Shown: positions 21,210 to 32,800 of the stretch, one piece after another | How the letters are laid out: each line of letters opens with the position of its first letter | How positions within the stretch are numbered: the stretch's first letter is position 1 | NCBI GenBank assembly: GCA_905221605.1 | Contig: CAJNDS010000026.1 | Location: 124,001 to 188,000, forward strand | Direction of reading: 5' to 3' | Source: Symbiodinium natans | Taxonomy: Eukaryota; Sar; Dinophyceae; Suessiales; Symbiodiniaceae | Length of the DNA: 64,000 nt | Notes under the pieces: generated by a model | What the model saw: only the letters and a program-made list of their open reading frames with translations | Database searches by the model: none | What the model was told of the DNA's origin: nothing | Program-made: the position numbers and the translations under genes

Positions 21210-24200
21210 GACTTCTGACGCATGCTACAGCCTCGACGCACACTCTCCGCTCTAAGTTGCCGTTTTTCTGCTGTGCTCCAATCACTGGTCTGCTCGGAGG
21301 GCTCCTCTGCTGAAGAAAGGTTTTGGCTTCTCGCTCACGCTCTCTTGCAGACTGCACTGCCTGGCCTGCTGTGACAGTCGCCGCGGTCGCCGCGGCTTCT
21401 GGTAGGCTGGGGTGAGCGGCCCTGGGCAACGCACGGAGAATCTGCCATGCATCTACAAAGTGTGTGCCTGGCACGCCCGTGACGCAGCCCTCCAGGACTA
21501 CAAAACCGACCCTTTGCGGCCTTCATCGGACTCTGCCCAGTAGTCGGACGGAGGTCCGGGGCTCGAGTCACGGGTCCTCACGGACATGTGGAAAAGGGCC
21601 TACACGGGTAAGCTGGACGTTCACGACACTTCAACTTCACAGCTCAGGTTCAGCTCAGGTTCTCATATTTCTCAAGATGACTCAAATGTGACTTCCTTCA
21701 GGCTGCGCAAGCTGCTTCGGCTTGATCATAAGCTTCGGAGCTTCAGAGAACATTTCCCGCTGTCGAGGTTTTGGCACACTTTCAGGCCACATCTATCCAT
21801 GCTTCTGGTTCTGCTGACTGATGGAGCTCCTGCAGAGTTGGAAAATTGTTCAGAACCGCTGGGGTTTGGCAGGAGCTTGCAGGGTCAAGGAGGCCGACAA
21901 TCAGGACATCCATCATCTACAGGAAGTCCCCGACTTCTGAGAGAACTACCGGCTTACTGAATTACTGCAAAAAAACTTGGCGCATTGGCTTCGTGATGCG
22001 CGAAGGCTCAAATGCAATCTCGAGCTACTGGTAGACTGCCGCAAGGACGGCTCCTTTCTTCGAAGGACGTATGCGGTGGCAACAAAAATTCAGCACAGCA
22101 AATCGCACCACTGCGGTGTTCAACAGCTGTGGCCGACAAGCATCTGACTGCACTTTCGTTCCTTCCATCTGTCAAGTGTCAAGAAATGAGAAAAAAAACT
22201 GCCATTTCCGTATGCTTTCGTTCAACAACGTCGAACCGCTGCAACAGACCTGGTGCCCCTGCGCCTGGGCACGCAGCCTGATCCAAGCTATGCAATGTCG
22301 ACCACACAGGGTGAGCATTGCCAAGGCCGAAGTACACTCTTAAGCATGCTGAAGCCCGGGGTCGTACTCATTTCAAAGGAATTTGCAAGATCAGATGTTG
22401 CACATTTCGCAAAAGCAGCTTCATTCTGCTCACGTTCACAAGAACCATGGACCTTGGATGTCCGGTTCAAGGTCCCCTAAACCCTCAACCGCCGTGTCTA
22501 CGAAGGGCACGGGTTGACAAGTCAAACGACTATGACCCTGATCCGTGCCCTTGACGGGCTCTAAGTAGGGCATGAGGGAATTGGGTACCCCAGAGGAACA
22601 TGTTCCGGGGCCCCATCCCCAGGGCCTCCAAAAAACTCCGAGAATGTAGGGAGCAATCTTGAGGCCCATCTAAGGGCCTAGCAGCTCTGCAATGCTTTGT
22701 GCAACCAAATGCACTGCTCACTGCTCTCGGCTCGGGTATTCAGCCAAGCTTGAAGCTGCAGCATAATCCCAGGCGTCCCCCACATTGATTCATAAAGGCC
22801 CCCAAGAATACGGGTTGCTGCTGATCTACACTTTCAAGGCCGCTCCAGGAATTTACATCTCATTTTTACAAAGAGGGCCTCCAGACCAGGATTTGCTCCC
22901 CAGCGCAGCTGAACACTTAGAGGCAAGCATTGGCCTACGTTCAACGATCCACCACTTGGGCCCGCGCAATCAAAGCGTCCGCAACAAACTGCACAAGCCT
23001 TCATGAGGAAAAGAAAGGCGCTATTCAAGCAAGGGCGCATGTGAGCCATCTCGTCGTGGCAGACTGTTTTCGGATTCTCCGCGTCTTTTCCAAAAATGCG
23101 TGGCAGCTCCGTCCTGGCATTCCGAGCAGAGGCAAAGGTTGATCCTGGGACGCGAGGAAGAAGTCCCTAAACACCTCAGCCCTTTAGGGCCGAAACCCGA
23201 AACCTGAAACCCTGGACCGAAGCCTGAGCCCTAAATTCTCAAGACTTCTCACTCCAATGGGATGAGTCCCAACTCTGCCCGAGCCGCTTGATGAACTCCT
23301 GCTCAGCCAAGAGCTCCTCAGGGAAATGGCAAAGGGGGTAAGGTCTTCTGGGTTTTTTTTTGTGTAGTGACTGCGGCGTAAATATTGAATTCCTGCCCCC
23401 CCACCCCCCCCCAGTCACCTGAAACCTGCTTTCCATAACAGTTTTATGAAAAAATTAAACATGTCGACACCGATCGCCCGAACCTACAGATCAATGGACT
23501 CCGGTATCTCTTACCACGCCTGCACAGGATCACCCTGACAACATGCACGAACCTCAACTCCAAATGCTATCCTTAAACTCTCAGCATCACAGCGCTATGC
23601 AACAACTGAGTCCTCGCCGCGGAAAGTGTGGAAGACTTCAGGATCTTGCAAGACCGGAAACCTCGATGCAATCTCGTTGTCGGGGGGGGGGGCACCTTTC
23701 TCGCCCGTGCTACTCCAGACTTTCTGTCCACAGCCCATGTGCCGGGAAGGCTGATACGGTGGACTGATGCGCAAGTGCCCTCTTGGCTCAGGAGCTTCTG
23801 CTGTGTCTCGTGCGCGAAGATCCCCAGCAGCCTCATGGAGTCAAACTTAGAACCGAATGCAGCTAAGCTCACATTGACACGCTTCTTGCGTGGCCTTCGA
23901 ACAATGTCGAGCTTTTTGTTGATGGTGTTCCCACCTGGACACGTGCCAGACACTTGGCACAGACCCTGCAGCACCAGAACACTGGGGAGTGTTCCAGGTA
24001 AAGAAATCATCCTATAGCCGCCATGGCAAGCACGATACCTAGCCCCGCGTCGCCTTTGTTGAAGAGAGTGCTCCGCTCGGTCAGCAAGCGGACATGCTCA
24101 CATTTCCTTGGTCAACACAACTGCTTGGAGTCGATACATCGAGAGTCTAGAGTCTAGAATTTATGTTCTAAGCTGTTGCCCGCACACCTCAGCCGTAAAA
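21210..24200. other. Unique DNA after the satellite, no gene model
   Basis: Short open frames on both strands; the best is 23700-23990 minus (VNVSLAAFGSKFDSMRLLGI). No phase-consistent exon pair found. Confidence 0.35.
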
Positions 24201-24216
24201 GCACACAGGTCAGACG

Positions 24217-25845
24217 CTAAGACCGAATGAGCTCAGATAACACCAGATCTGGAATCCCAAGAGGGGTCAGGATTTCTCTTGCTTGGACATCTAGAACTGG
24301 TAGCATCCGTGCTGGGGAGTGGGCGCGAAGCGCTGTAAAAAGAAGTCCGATACCAACAGCTGCTAGCACAAGCCAGCCACTGCGCCCCCTCGACGCCACC
24401 CTCAGCGATGGAGGTCTCAATAGCAGAGAGCGTGGCGACCATGTTGCTGGTCTCCTGAACACCAAGGCTAAGGCGTTCCCAGGCTGCGCGAGGGCTAGAC
24501 CCAGGGTATAAGGCAGAGCTGAATGAAGAGAAGAGAAGACAAGCTCCTCCGTAACTCGGTCGAAGAGGGCAGACTGCCAAGGCGTCTTCCACAGGCGGGG
24601 CTCGAAGCCAGCCTCGTCTCCCAGGGCATCAGCCTGCGGGCGAAGGACGAAGGCAAGGTCTGCAATGAGCCTTTTGCAAGTCCAAGCCTAAAATTCCCAG
24701 ACCCTCTCACATGACAGCTGCATCCTACCCATTCAGATCAGCAGGCCGGAAGGCAAGCTGAGAATGGAACCCCCAACCCCAAAACTTAATCCCTCAACCC
24801 TCAACCCTAAACCCTTAACTAAACCCTGAACCCTAAACCCTGAACCCTAACCCACCTTCTTGAGCAGAGCCCTTGCTTTGGGAGCATGGAACTTGACCAT
24901 CTTGACCTTCGGGTCATAGAGCTCCTGATGGCGGCTTCAAGGCTTTGTGCCGTAAGGCTACGCGGCGACTTTGGGGTTCTTAAGAGAGGGGGGTTCAAGG
25001 GGGGTTTAGGGTTTAGAGTTTAGGGTTTAGGGTTTAGGGTTGAGGGCTTAGGGTTTAGGGTTTAGGGGTACCTAGGGAACCTCCGTGAAGTCTGGGGAGC
25101 CTTAGGGAGTTAGTGGGAGTACTAGGGAACCTTGGGTTACATGCCCCCTTGAACCGCCCTCCCTTAAGAACCCTTGGCTACTAAGGACCACAACGGGCTC
25201 CTTCCTTTCTCCCTTCCTCTCTCTGCTGAAAGCGATTCTCACACCCGGCCAAACAATCCGGTCTGGGTCGTGCGTCCTCCATGGCATTGCGTATCACACC
25301 CCAACACTCATCCAGGGCCTGACCAGCAGAAAAGAGCATTCTTCAGGACAAGCAAACCCAAAATCCATGAAAGCAGCGCAACCCGTGCTACATTGTAAGG
25401 ATTCCACTGATCTTAAGCAGAAGCACGACGTGCCAAAAGCTCTCTGCATAAACAGAAGTTAATAGAGGCCCACAATGATACAAGGCCTTTACCAGTACCT
25501 GTCTTCGGTCATCATCCTTCAACAGTTCCACATAGAACCACCGAATCCTCCCAATCTCCGATTAGCACTAAACCTTGAAACCCCAACACCTAAAAACGAA
25601 AAGAGAGAAAGAGAGAGGAACAAAAATAATAATGCATGCATAAAAAAAGAAATTCTAGAACCCCTGAAGCCCTGGAACCCTAAAACTGAAGCCTCGCAGA
25701 AGAAGCGAAGCCCTAAACCCCAAACCCTAAACCCTCAACCCTAAACCCTAAACCCTAAACCACCAAGCTGCCTGAGAGGCTAGCTTGGAGGCCGAGTCCG
25801 CCGGAAGGGCCAAGTTCACCACCGTGGTCAGGAGCACGGCGACAC
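24217..25845 (-). CDS. Unidentified membrane-protein gene, last three exons
   Basis: Exons 25764-25845, 24856-24934 and 24217-24687 (TAG at 24217), joined in phase with GT-AG ends. Peptide pieces: VAVLLTTVVNLALPADSASK, HQELYDPKVKMVKFHAPKAR, then a long terminal exon with GFEPRLWKTPWQSALFDR, LHSALPYTLGLALAQPGNAL, a likely membrane helix GWLVLAAVGIGLLFTAL, and DVQAREILTPLGIPDLVLSE. About 210 residues of C-terminus; no family recognised. Introns are 829 bp (24935-25763) and 168 bp (24688-24855); both donors run straight into TTTAGGG units on the minus strand. Another frame at 24233-24592 (SNMVATLSAIETSIAEGG) is also protein-like, so the terminal exon may hold one more splice. The upstream exon is not found; the copia element may sit in that intron. 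Confidence 0.55.
24935..25763 (-). repeat. 829-bp intron bounded by telomere-like repeats
   Basis: On the minus strand the donor is GTGGTTTAGGGTTTAGGG (plus-strand CCCTAAA block 25710-25761). Towards the acceptor a CCCTAAA tract (plus-strand TTTAGGG 25003-25069) precedes a C-rich stretch and TTGAAG. Confidence 0.55.
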
Positions 25846-26260
25846 CTTTGTAGGGGAATAGGGTTTAGGGTTTAGGGTTTAGGGCTTCGGGCTTAGGGTT
25901 GTTTTTGCTCAAGCCCGGCGCGCGGTGCGCTTCGGCGCTTGCTCGGCAGATTTTCAGGTTGCGATGTATGGCCGAGCACACTACGTGGGGATCTAAAATG
26001 CCTCGACCAGGGTGGGCTATCCATTGGGCAGGGAAATACCTTTGGGCCTCTACGACCTTTCACCCTGACTCTATCTCTGTGCGCTGCGCAAAAGACCACA
26101 TGATGGAACAGATCTGAATCTTTGGCAAGGAACACCTGCTGCAGGGTCTGGCGCTGTGATCCGTGGAGATAGTATGATGGTTGTATGGGGACACCCTGCT
26201 TGTCTCCACACTTCGTGATTCGGAATTCTGGAGTAAAACGAAGCTTTGATGCCCATGATT

Positions 26261-26265
26261 CTACG
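26261..26265. repeat. Target-site duplication, distal copy
   Basis: CTACG directly beyond the 3' LTR, matching 34865-34869. Confidence 0.9.
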
Positions 26266-26600
26266 TCTTGGAGGTTATGAGCTTGAGGGTTGGTAGAAGG
26301 GGTAGTAGGAACCAACGAATAATGACTAGGAGCAGGAGATCTACGAAACTGAATAGGTACGTCATCAAGAGGGTCGTAAGTAGATTGCATAGCTTACATG
26401 CACTACAAGCATGGACGAACCTCAACCCCAATCCTTCCCTCAAAAACCCACACCATCGGCGATCTTTTGTCGCACTTGAGCCATGTCGAATGGCGGTACA
26501 CTTCTCGAGTGTGCGTGTCATCTTGTACACTTCTCGAGTGTGCGTGTCATCTTGTACACTTCTTGAGTGTGCGTGTCATCCTTGTGCAGGATCCGAAACA
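26266..26600 (-). repeat. 3' LTR of the copia element
   Basis: Second copy of the 335-bp LTR. It also carries the polyprotein ATG (at 26390), from which a reading frame runs out into flanking DNA to 25893; that extension is a by-product of the LTR, not a gene. Bounded by the CTACG duplication at 26261-26265 and the purine tract at 26601. Confidence 0.95.
26496..26593 (-). repeat. Three tandem U6-snRNA-like units in 3' LTR
   Basis: Same three units as in the 5' LTR, at the corresponding place of the 3' LTR. Confidence 0.85.
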
Positions 26601-26609
26601 CTCCTCCTC
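26601..26609 (-). promoter_or_regulatory. Polypurine tract
   Basis: GAGGAGGAG on the minus strand touches the TG start of the 3' LTR, the expected place for the plus-strand DNA primer. It lies about 215 bp after the ORF stop. Confidence 0.75.
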
Positions 26610-26821
26610 GGCAAAGATCGAAAAGCATGAGAGCTTTGCCGCTTCCCTTCGGATTGCACATCAAAAACATGCGCGTTGCCCCTGCTGGACTATTCCTTCG
26701 GCAGAGGACTTATCAAAAGCCTTAATTGAGGACAATTCCACGCTTCCCACGAATATGCTCGACGGTCAGCCTGCGTTTGCCTCGCCATCTTTCCCTGTCC
26801 CAGTCTCCGCCAGGTTCATAA

Positions 26822-29800
26822 TCATATGCTTGTGTCTATCAATCCCATCATCGGCCGCAAGATTTGTAAACGACACTTTGGAATAGACTTCGTCAAGAGA
26901 TCTGCCACCAATCCTGCTCCAGGGGCGTGCTCCACCAAGATGTCTCTTGTAGCCGTCATGTCTCTCAACCATGACGCCCGAAGGGCGAAATGGCGTGTGC
27001 GCCACCCATGAGCAACAAATCGCTCCCTCGTCACTAGGGTTACTGCCGATGTATTATCCGCTTTGAGTTCAAGTCCCAAATCTCGCCCCGTCAAAGCCTT
27101 AATCAAAGCATGAACGTGCAACAGGTCTTGAACCGTTGAGGCCATACCCTCAACTTCAGCCTCACATGTCGAGAATGCTGTAAGTGCTTGCCTCCTGCTG
27201 GACCATGCAATTGGGCTGGCTCCCCAAGAGACTACGGTTCCTGTTCTCGATCTGCTCCCTCCCGGAGCAAAACTGGCGTCGGAATATCCTGTCAAGATGC
27301 TGGAAGTTGTAGCCTTGAAAAGCACCGCCAAGAAACAAGTGTTTCGCAAATACCGCCAAGTCCCTTTAGCAATTCTGAGAGCCTCCGAGGGTGCCCTAGT
27401 CAAGCAAGTGGCTGCGGCCCCTATCACTGCTGCTATGTCCCCTCGGGACTTTGTAGCCAGCCAAAGCAAACTGCCCAACTCCCTCTGTGCCTCAGTTTTC
27501 CGCGAGGTGTATTGACGATCTTCTCGCTCATCTCTAAGCTCTCCTTCATGAAGTACAGGAAGACTTTCTTGCCCCCTCAAGTGGATCAGCTGACGCTTCT
27601 GAAGCTCTTGTAATAACCACAAATGTTGAGAAATCTCCACACCCCGATGGTTCAAGCGGATTTGCGTCCCAACAAACATGATCTCCTTAGAGAACTCCAA
27701 CTCCACCGCTCCTCTTGTTATGTGTCCCGCAAAAGGAGTCCTGGATAGCAAGCCTTGCCACTTCACCTTCCACTTCTTGGCCACCAGTTCTCCGAAACGC
27801 AGAAGAGCTTCCCTTAGCCCGAATGCTAGCCCATCATCTACAAACATGCTGACAATCGCCACAATCTCCTGATTGTCTTCTCTTCTAATCACCCACATTC
27901 CAGCATAGTCCGAAACTGCATGGACCTTCAAACCAGGCAAATCGTCTTCTGCTAGCGGCGGTAACGTGGCTTCACTCAGGACGTCTCGTTCCAACTCCCA
28001 AGACACAGGACTCGACCTAAGTCCGTAAATGCCCTTTTTCGCACGAAGAAGCCGTCCCCGCTTGATCAGCCCCAGCGTTTGAAGAATCTTCGGAGGTCGC
28101 ATTAAGATGGTGTTTTTGGATTTAAGATCCGAGTATAGGAACGCATGACTCACGTCGAATCCCATTCCCTCCCATTCTTGATGATTGGCCAACTCCGAAT
28201 ACATCACCCTCAAGCAGTTCACATCCACATTCGACGACGCGTAAGCAGATGTATCTATGCCAGATGTGTCTTCATAGTTGCCACACACCACCAGCCTGAC
28301 TCTCTCCAGAATCGCTGCAGACGCCTGTTCAGCTGCAACGGCTGCGCCTTGTTGTAACACATGCTTGTCCTGCTGCATCAGCACCGGCTTCTCCGTACAC
28401 ACCAGCGACATCGGCAGGATCGCGGGGATTTCGTCTGTCTGCTTCAATCCTAAGTGCTCACGCAGCTCCAAAGGATTTTCCGGGAGCTCATCCCATACTT
28501 CCATCTCCTCCATCGAAGCCACCTCCTTCTGAGCAGCTAAGAACCAACGATGTTGTGCCTCCTCCGACCCTGTGGTGAACACCTTGGCGCTGACTGTTTC
28601 AGCTCCAGCCTTTTGCTTAGCCAAAACATTTAAAATCCTTTCTTGTTCTTCTGCATCAGCCTCCTCCTCAAAGGTCTCCACGTGGTACTTGTCGCATGAC
28701 TTCGGCTCATTAGATTGCGCCACTTTTGCCACCACGGCTCCTTCGCCTAAGCGTGCCCCAAAAACCAAGTCCCCATCCACAGGTCCGTGAGCTCGCTCTT
28801 CCATGGTAGGCAATTCATCGATGGTCTCGGAATCCATTTCTTTAACAGATCCCTTGGATGACACCCAGAACTTCTTTCCATCCAGGCTAGCCACCCTCCA
28901 CTTCTCATCATCGGCTTCCAACTTCACAGGCGCCCGTACCCTCATCAATCTGTGACTTCCATTGCGAGTCACCAGCACAAACGCCCCTTTCGACATAGAA
29001 GCATTCCGGGACAAAAACACTGCTCGCTCCGCGCGCGGTTCAAAGGCCTCAACATGATCCAGTTTAATCGCCACGGTGTCCCCAGGAACCAACTTTGGAA
29101 CCCTCATTCCCAAGGCAATATCTCTCTGGCAAGCTGCAGCCTCCATGACGCAAAACGGCCAAAATTTTCGCTCCAATCCGCCTTCTATCAAGAATTGAAG
29201 CGCTCCTCGTTTCAGGGCCTGAACTTGCCTCTCAGCTCTCCCATTTGATGAGGGGTTATATGGCACCGTCGTTGTTCTAAAAATTCCTTTCTTGTTGATT
29301 GCCTCATTGAAACGACTCGTGACCAGCTCAAGACCGTTGTCGCTGTGTAGTCTCACCACGCTGTCCTTTGTCCCCGTGATAGCCGACAGTTGAGCAAGGA
29401 TGATCTCTGTAGCCCCCAATATTGTTTCCACTTTCCGGTTTGTAGCGGGAACTGCAAAAGCCAAGCCCATACCCTCAACTTGGAAAGTAAAAATGCCCAC
29501 TACAAAATACTTGTAACCGCCAAAGCTCTCCTTGTAAGGTCCGGCAATATCAATTGCTAAAGATCCCAAAGCTATGTCTGCCGGTTTGACCCGTCTATGA
29601 GGATGACGGAGCCCTTGTGCCGCCAGTTCCTGAAAAGTCTTACGCCTGGCAGCCTCATCGTCCTCTGTCTCCCTCTCGAGCGTCACAAAAGATGAGTCTG
29701 GGAGCTCTAGATCCGGCACCTCATCAAAAGCCTCGGAAGCAAGTCTTCCCTCGGGCGCCGCTGGTGCAGCATGGGATAAACTCTCTTCTTCCCCGAACTC

Positions 29801-32800
29801 AACCTCAATCCCCATATCATAGTCCTGGCCCCCGCCATCCAAGCATAAGCTTTCCTGTTCTGACGCCTGGACTGATCCCTGAACTTCCCCAGAAGTAGTA
29901 GAAATAGGGTGCACTAAGGGTTCATTCGGGTCGTTGTTCGGTGGAGTGGCGTTGCTCATCGTATGGCTTGCTGCTGCTTGCGGCATGTGGTCTGCTGGTG
30001 TTGCATTGTCTGCTGGTGCTTTGAAGCCCAAATCCTTGAGGGCCGCTTGGTCCTTCTCATCAAGATTTTTCCAGCCTCGAGGAACATAAGCCACAAGAAC
30101 TTTCCGACTTCCTTCATATGGCTCTGTGCCGTGATACTTCCGGCCATTGAATATGACTACTTTTCCTCCGCTTGTAGGCTGAAGTGTTCCGGCCAGGGGC
30201 TCCCCACCAGCTTTCACCATTCTCCAAGCAATCTCTTCCGGCTTCAATTTGGACTCATCGTCTGCCTCGATCCACACTTCTCCTCCTTTGTGTTCTGAAA
30301 ATCCGATTACCACATTGTCAAAGGCAGCGTCGTTCGGATCTTGGTGTGGTTTAAACACCACGTCCTGCGACACGACAAATGATAGGAATGGCACCGACGT
30401 TTGAGAAGAAATGAATTTCGTCAAGATCTTTGTGAGCCAGGGTCTCTCCTTGGTGATCGATGTTACTCCTCGCAAACCGCCAACACTCCATGCCCCAAAC
30501 ACCCATAGGTTCACCTGCTTGCCAGCGTTCTGGATCTTGTTCATTCTATTAGTCCTGGTGCACGGCAATCTTGCTCTCGCTACCACATCGGCAATGTCTA
30601 CATACGTGAGGTTCTCCTTCCCCATTAGGGCCTTAGCAAACTCTTCTCCATCTTTGGCGTCCACAGCTCTGTGAGCCACCGCCTCTTCCTGAGCCATAGC
30701 TGCCCTTCCCATCTCATCCCATTCGATGATTTGACTCTCCTCCTGAGTCGCTATGACTGGCTCGGAGTCTGAGTTCACCTGCACTGTGGCCTGCGAGCAT
30801 CTCGATTTCCACTGCCTCGTCAACATGGGCCTTAGGATTCTGTAATGTTCCCATGGCAAATAGGGCAACCCATTTCGAACACCCAAAGAGACCCAATGAT
30901 CTCCCACTTCCGGAGGTAGCTTCAAGGCAGCCCCCTTCGGCGACCATGTGAAGGTCGCCCCGATGTCTACCAACTTGCACAGGCCGCACAGGGTAGATCT
31001 TCCTGACTCTGTCTGGATGTATATCTCACCTTCCCTGGTCCTCCACGCCTGCACGCTTTGCCCGTCAGCAAGTTGTAGAGGAGATGGTCTCGATCTATGG
31101 GGTTTAGGGTCGGGCGCAGTTCTGACTATCTCATTGGCTCCAGAGTCTAGCAACACCCCCACGTCTCCATCTCCTGTCATGGCCTGGGCCTTTCTGGCTT
31201 GCGACCCTTGCGAAGAACCACTTCCCATCAAAGCTCCCCTCAGCTCCAATAGTCTGATCCTCGCAAGCTCCGGGATTCCATGGAAATGTTCCACCTCCAA
31301 GTACACCAAATCGTGAACAATCTCAACACCCAGAGAATCAAAGTATGCGGCTCCCTCCTTGAAGTCTACCTGCTCCAAGATGTCCACTATGCTCATTCTC
31401 AAAAGGTCCTCGGAATAAGGATCCCCGGATTGGGGCCTCATGTGTTCTGCGGGCAACGGATCCTGGGATCTTGTCGCTCTGGATTGGCGTACTTTCGGAG
31501 GACGAGGGCTCTCAATCGCAGCCAAGAAAAGTTCATTTCGCGAGGGGCCAAGATCTAACAGCCATGCAATGACTCCGGGCCTTGCAACATTGTCCTCACA
31601 CATGATCAACACGTCATGCACCGACACTATCTCTTGTTCTTCATCAATTGGAATGTTATATGCTGGGAGTCCTTGGTCCAAGTGAGCAACGTTGACCATT
31701 ACCCCCACCGCTACGTCCAGGCCGTCTGTTACCATCTGGAAATCCCTCGGCGCCGACATGATATGTCCTCTCTGCCACTCCAAGAACTCGTCCGGCCTCA
31801 TGTGAAGCCTCCACAAGGGATTTCTCTGAGGACCTGTGTCAAGAAATTCCTCCTCTGAGAACTCATCCTGGCTCTGTCGCGCATAGCTTGCTGTGGATTC
31901 ATCTGACGCAGCCTCGCTGATATGAGTCATCTCTGAATCGGAGCTGGATGGAGAATTCTCATCCTCTAGAAGATCTGAGCGAGCCATCTTGCACACGCTG
32001 GCCAACACCACCGACGAGGCCTTGGGAACTGCGGCTGAAGCTTTGGCTTTTGCTGCTGCTCCCTTCTCCACTCCCATCAGGGTTCCACTGGCTTTGGCTG
32101 CTGCTTTGGCTGTAGCTGCATCCTCATGAAGATATCGACACTTGTCCCCAAATTTGCACGTGCCCTTCTTGTGGTTCCGACACGGAATTTTCTTCCTCTG
32201 AGCATCTGTCTTGGGATTCGTAGGCGGAGGTTGATGCGATGCGTCAGGATGCTTGTAGTAACAGCGATCTCCGAAGGAACAACTGCCCTTCTGTAGGAAC
32301 GGACACGGTATCTTCTTCTTGTCCTCTTGGCCCTTGACCCCTTTGGTTCCATCCTTGCCCTTGCCTTTGAATCCCTTTCCTTTACCTTTGTTCGCCAAGC
32401 TGATCTCATGCTCGCCTGAGGTGTTGCTCTTCGAGTACTCGTCCGCCGACAACAATCGGAGTTCTTTCTCGATATTCTCCAGCATGAGTTCGACACCCTG
32501 AGCCTTTCCCAGCTGTATCGACGTGTCCAATCTGCAAAGAGACATCCTTGTCCTCAGTGAATCATGCTTCTTTTCTAGCCTGGCAATAAGGGTTTGGAGA
32601 CCTTTGAGCAGCTCAAATGGCGCCGCTTCCGGCAACCCCAGGCTCTGGATCCTGGAGCGAGCCAGTTTCCACCGGCGTAGCACCTGAACCGCCTCGGTTG
32701 CTGAACCAGCCGGCTCAAGAGAGCGTATGAACTTGGTCAAGCTCGTTTGCTCTGAGCAACCTCCTGGTTGCACCTGGCCACTTAACTCCTCCAAGATCTG

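Noticed and set aside
25893-26390. A second gene starting with the same 41 residues as the polyprotein
   Set aside because: The shared residues come from the 3' LTR; the rest is read-through into flanking DNA.
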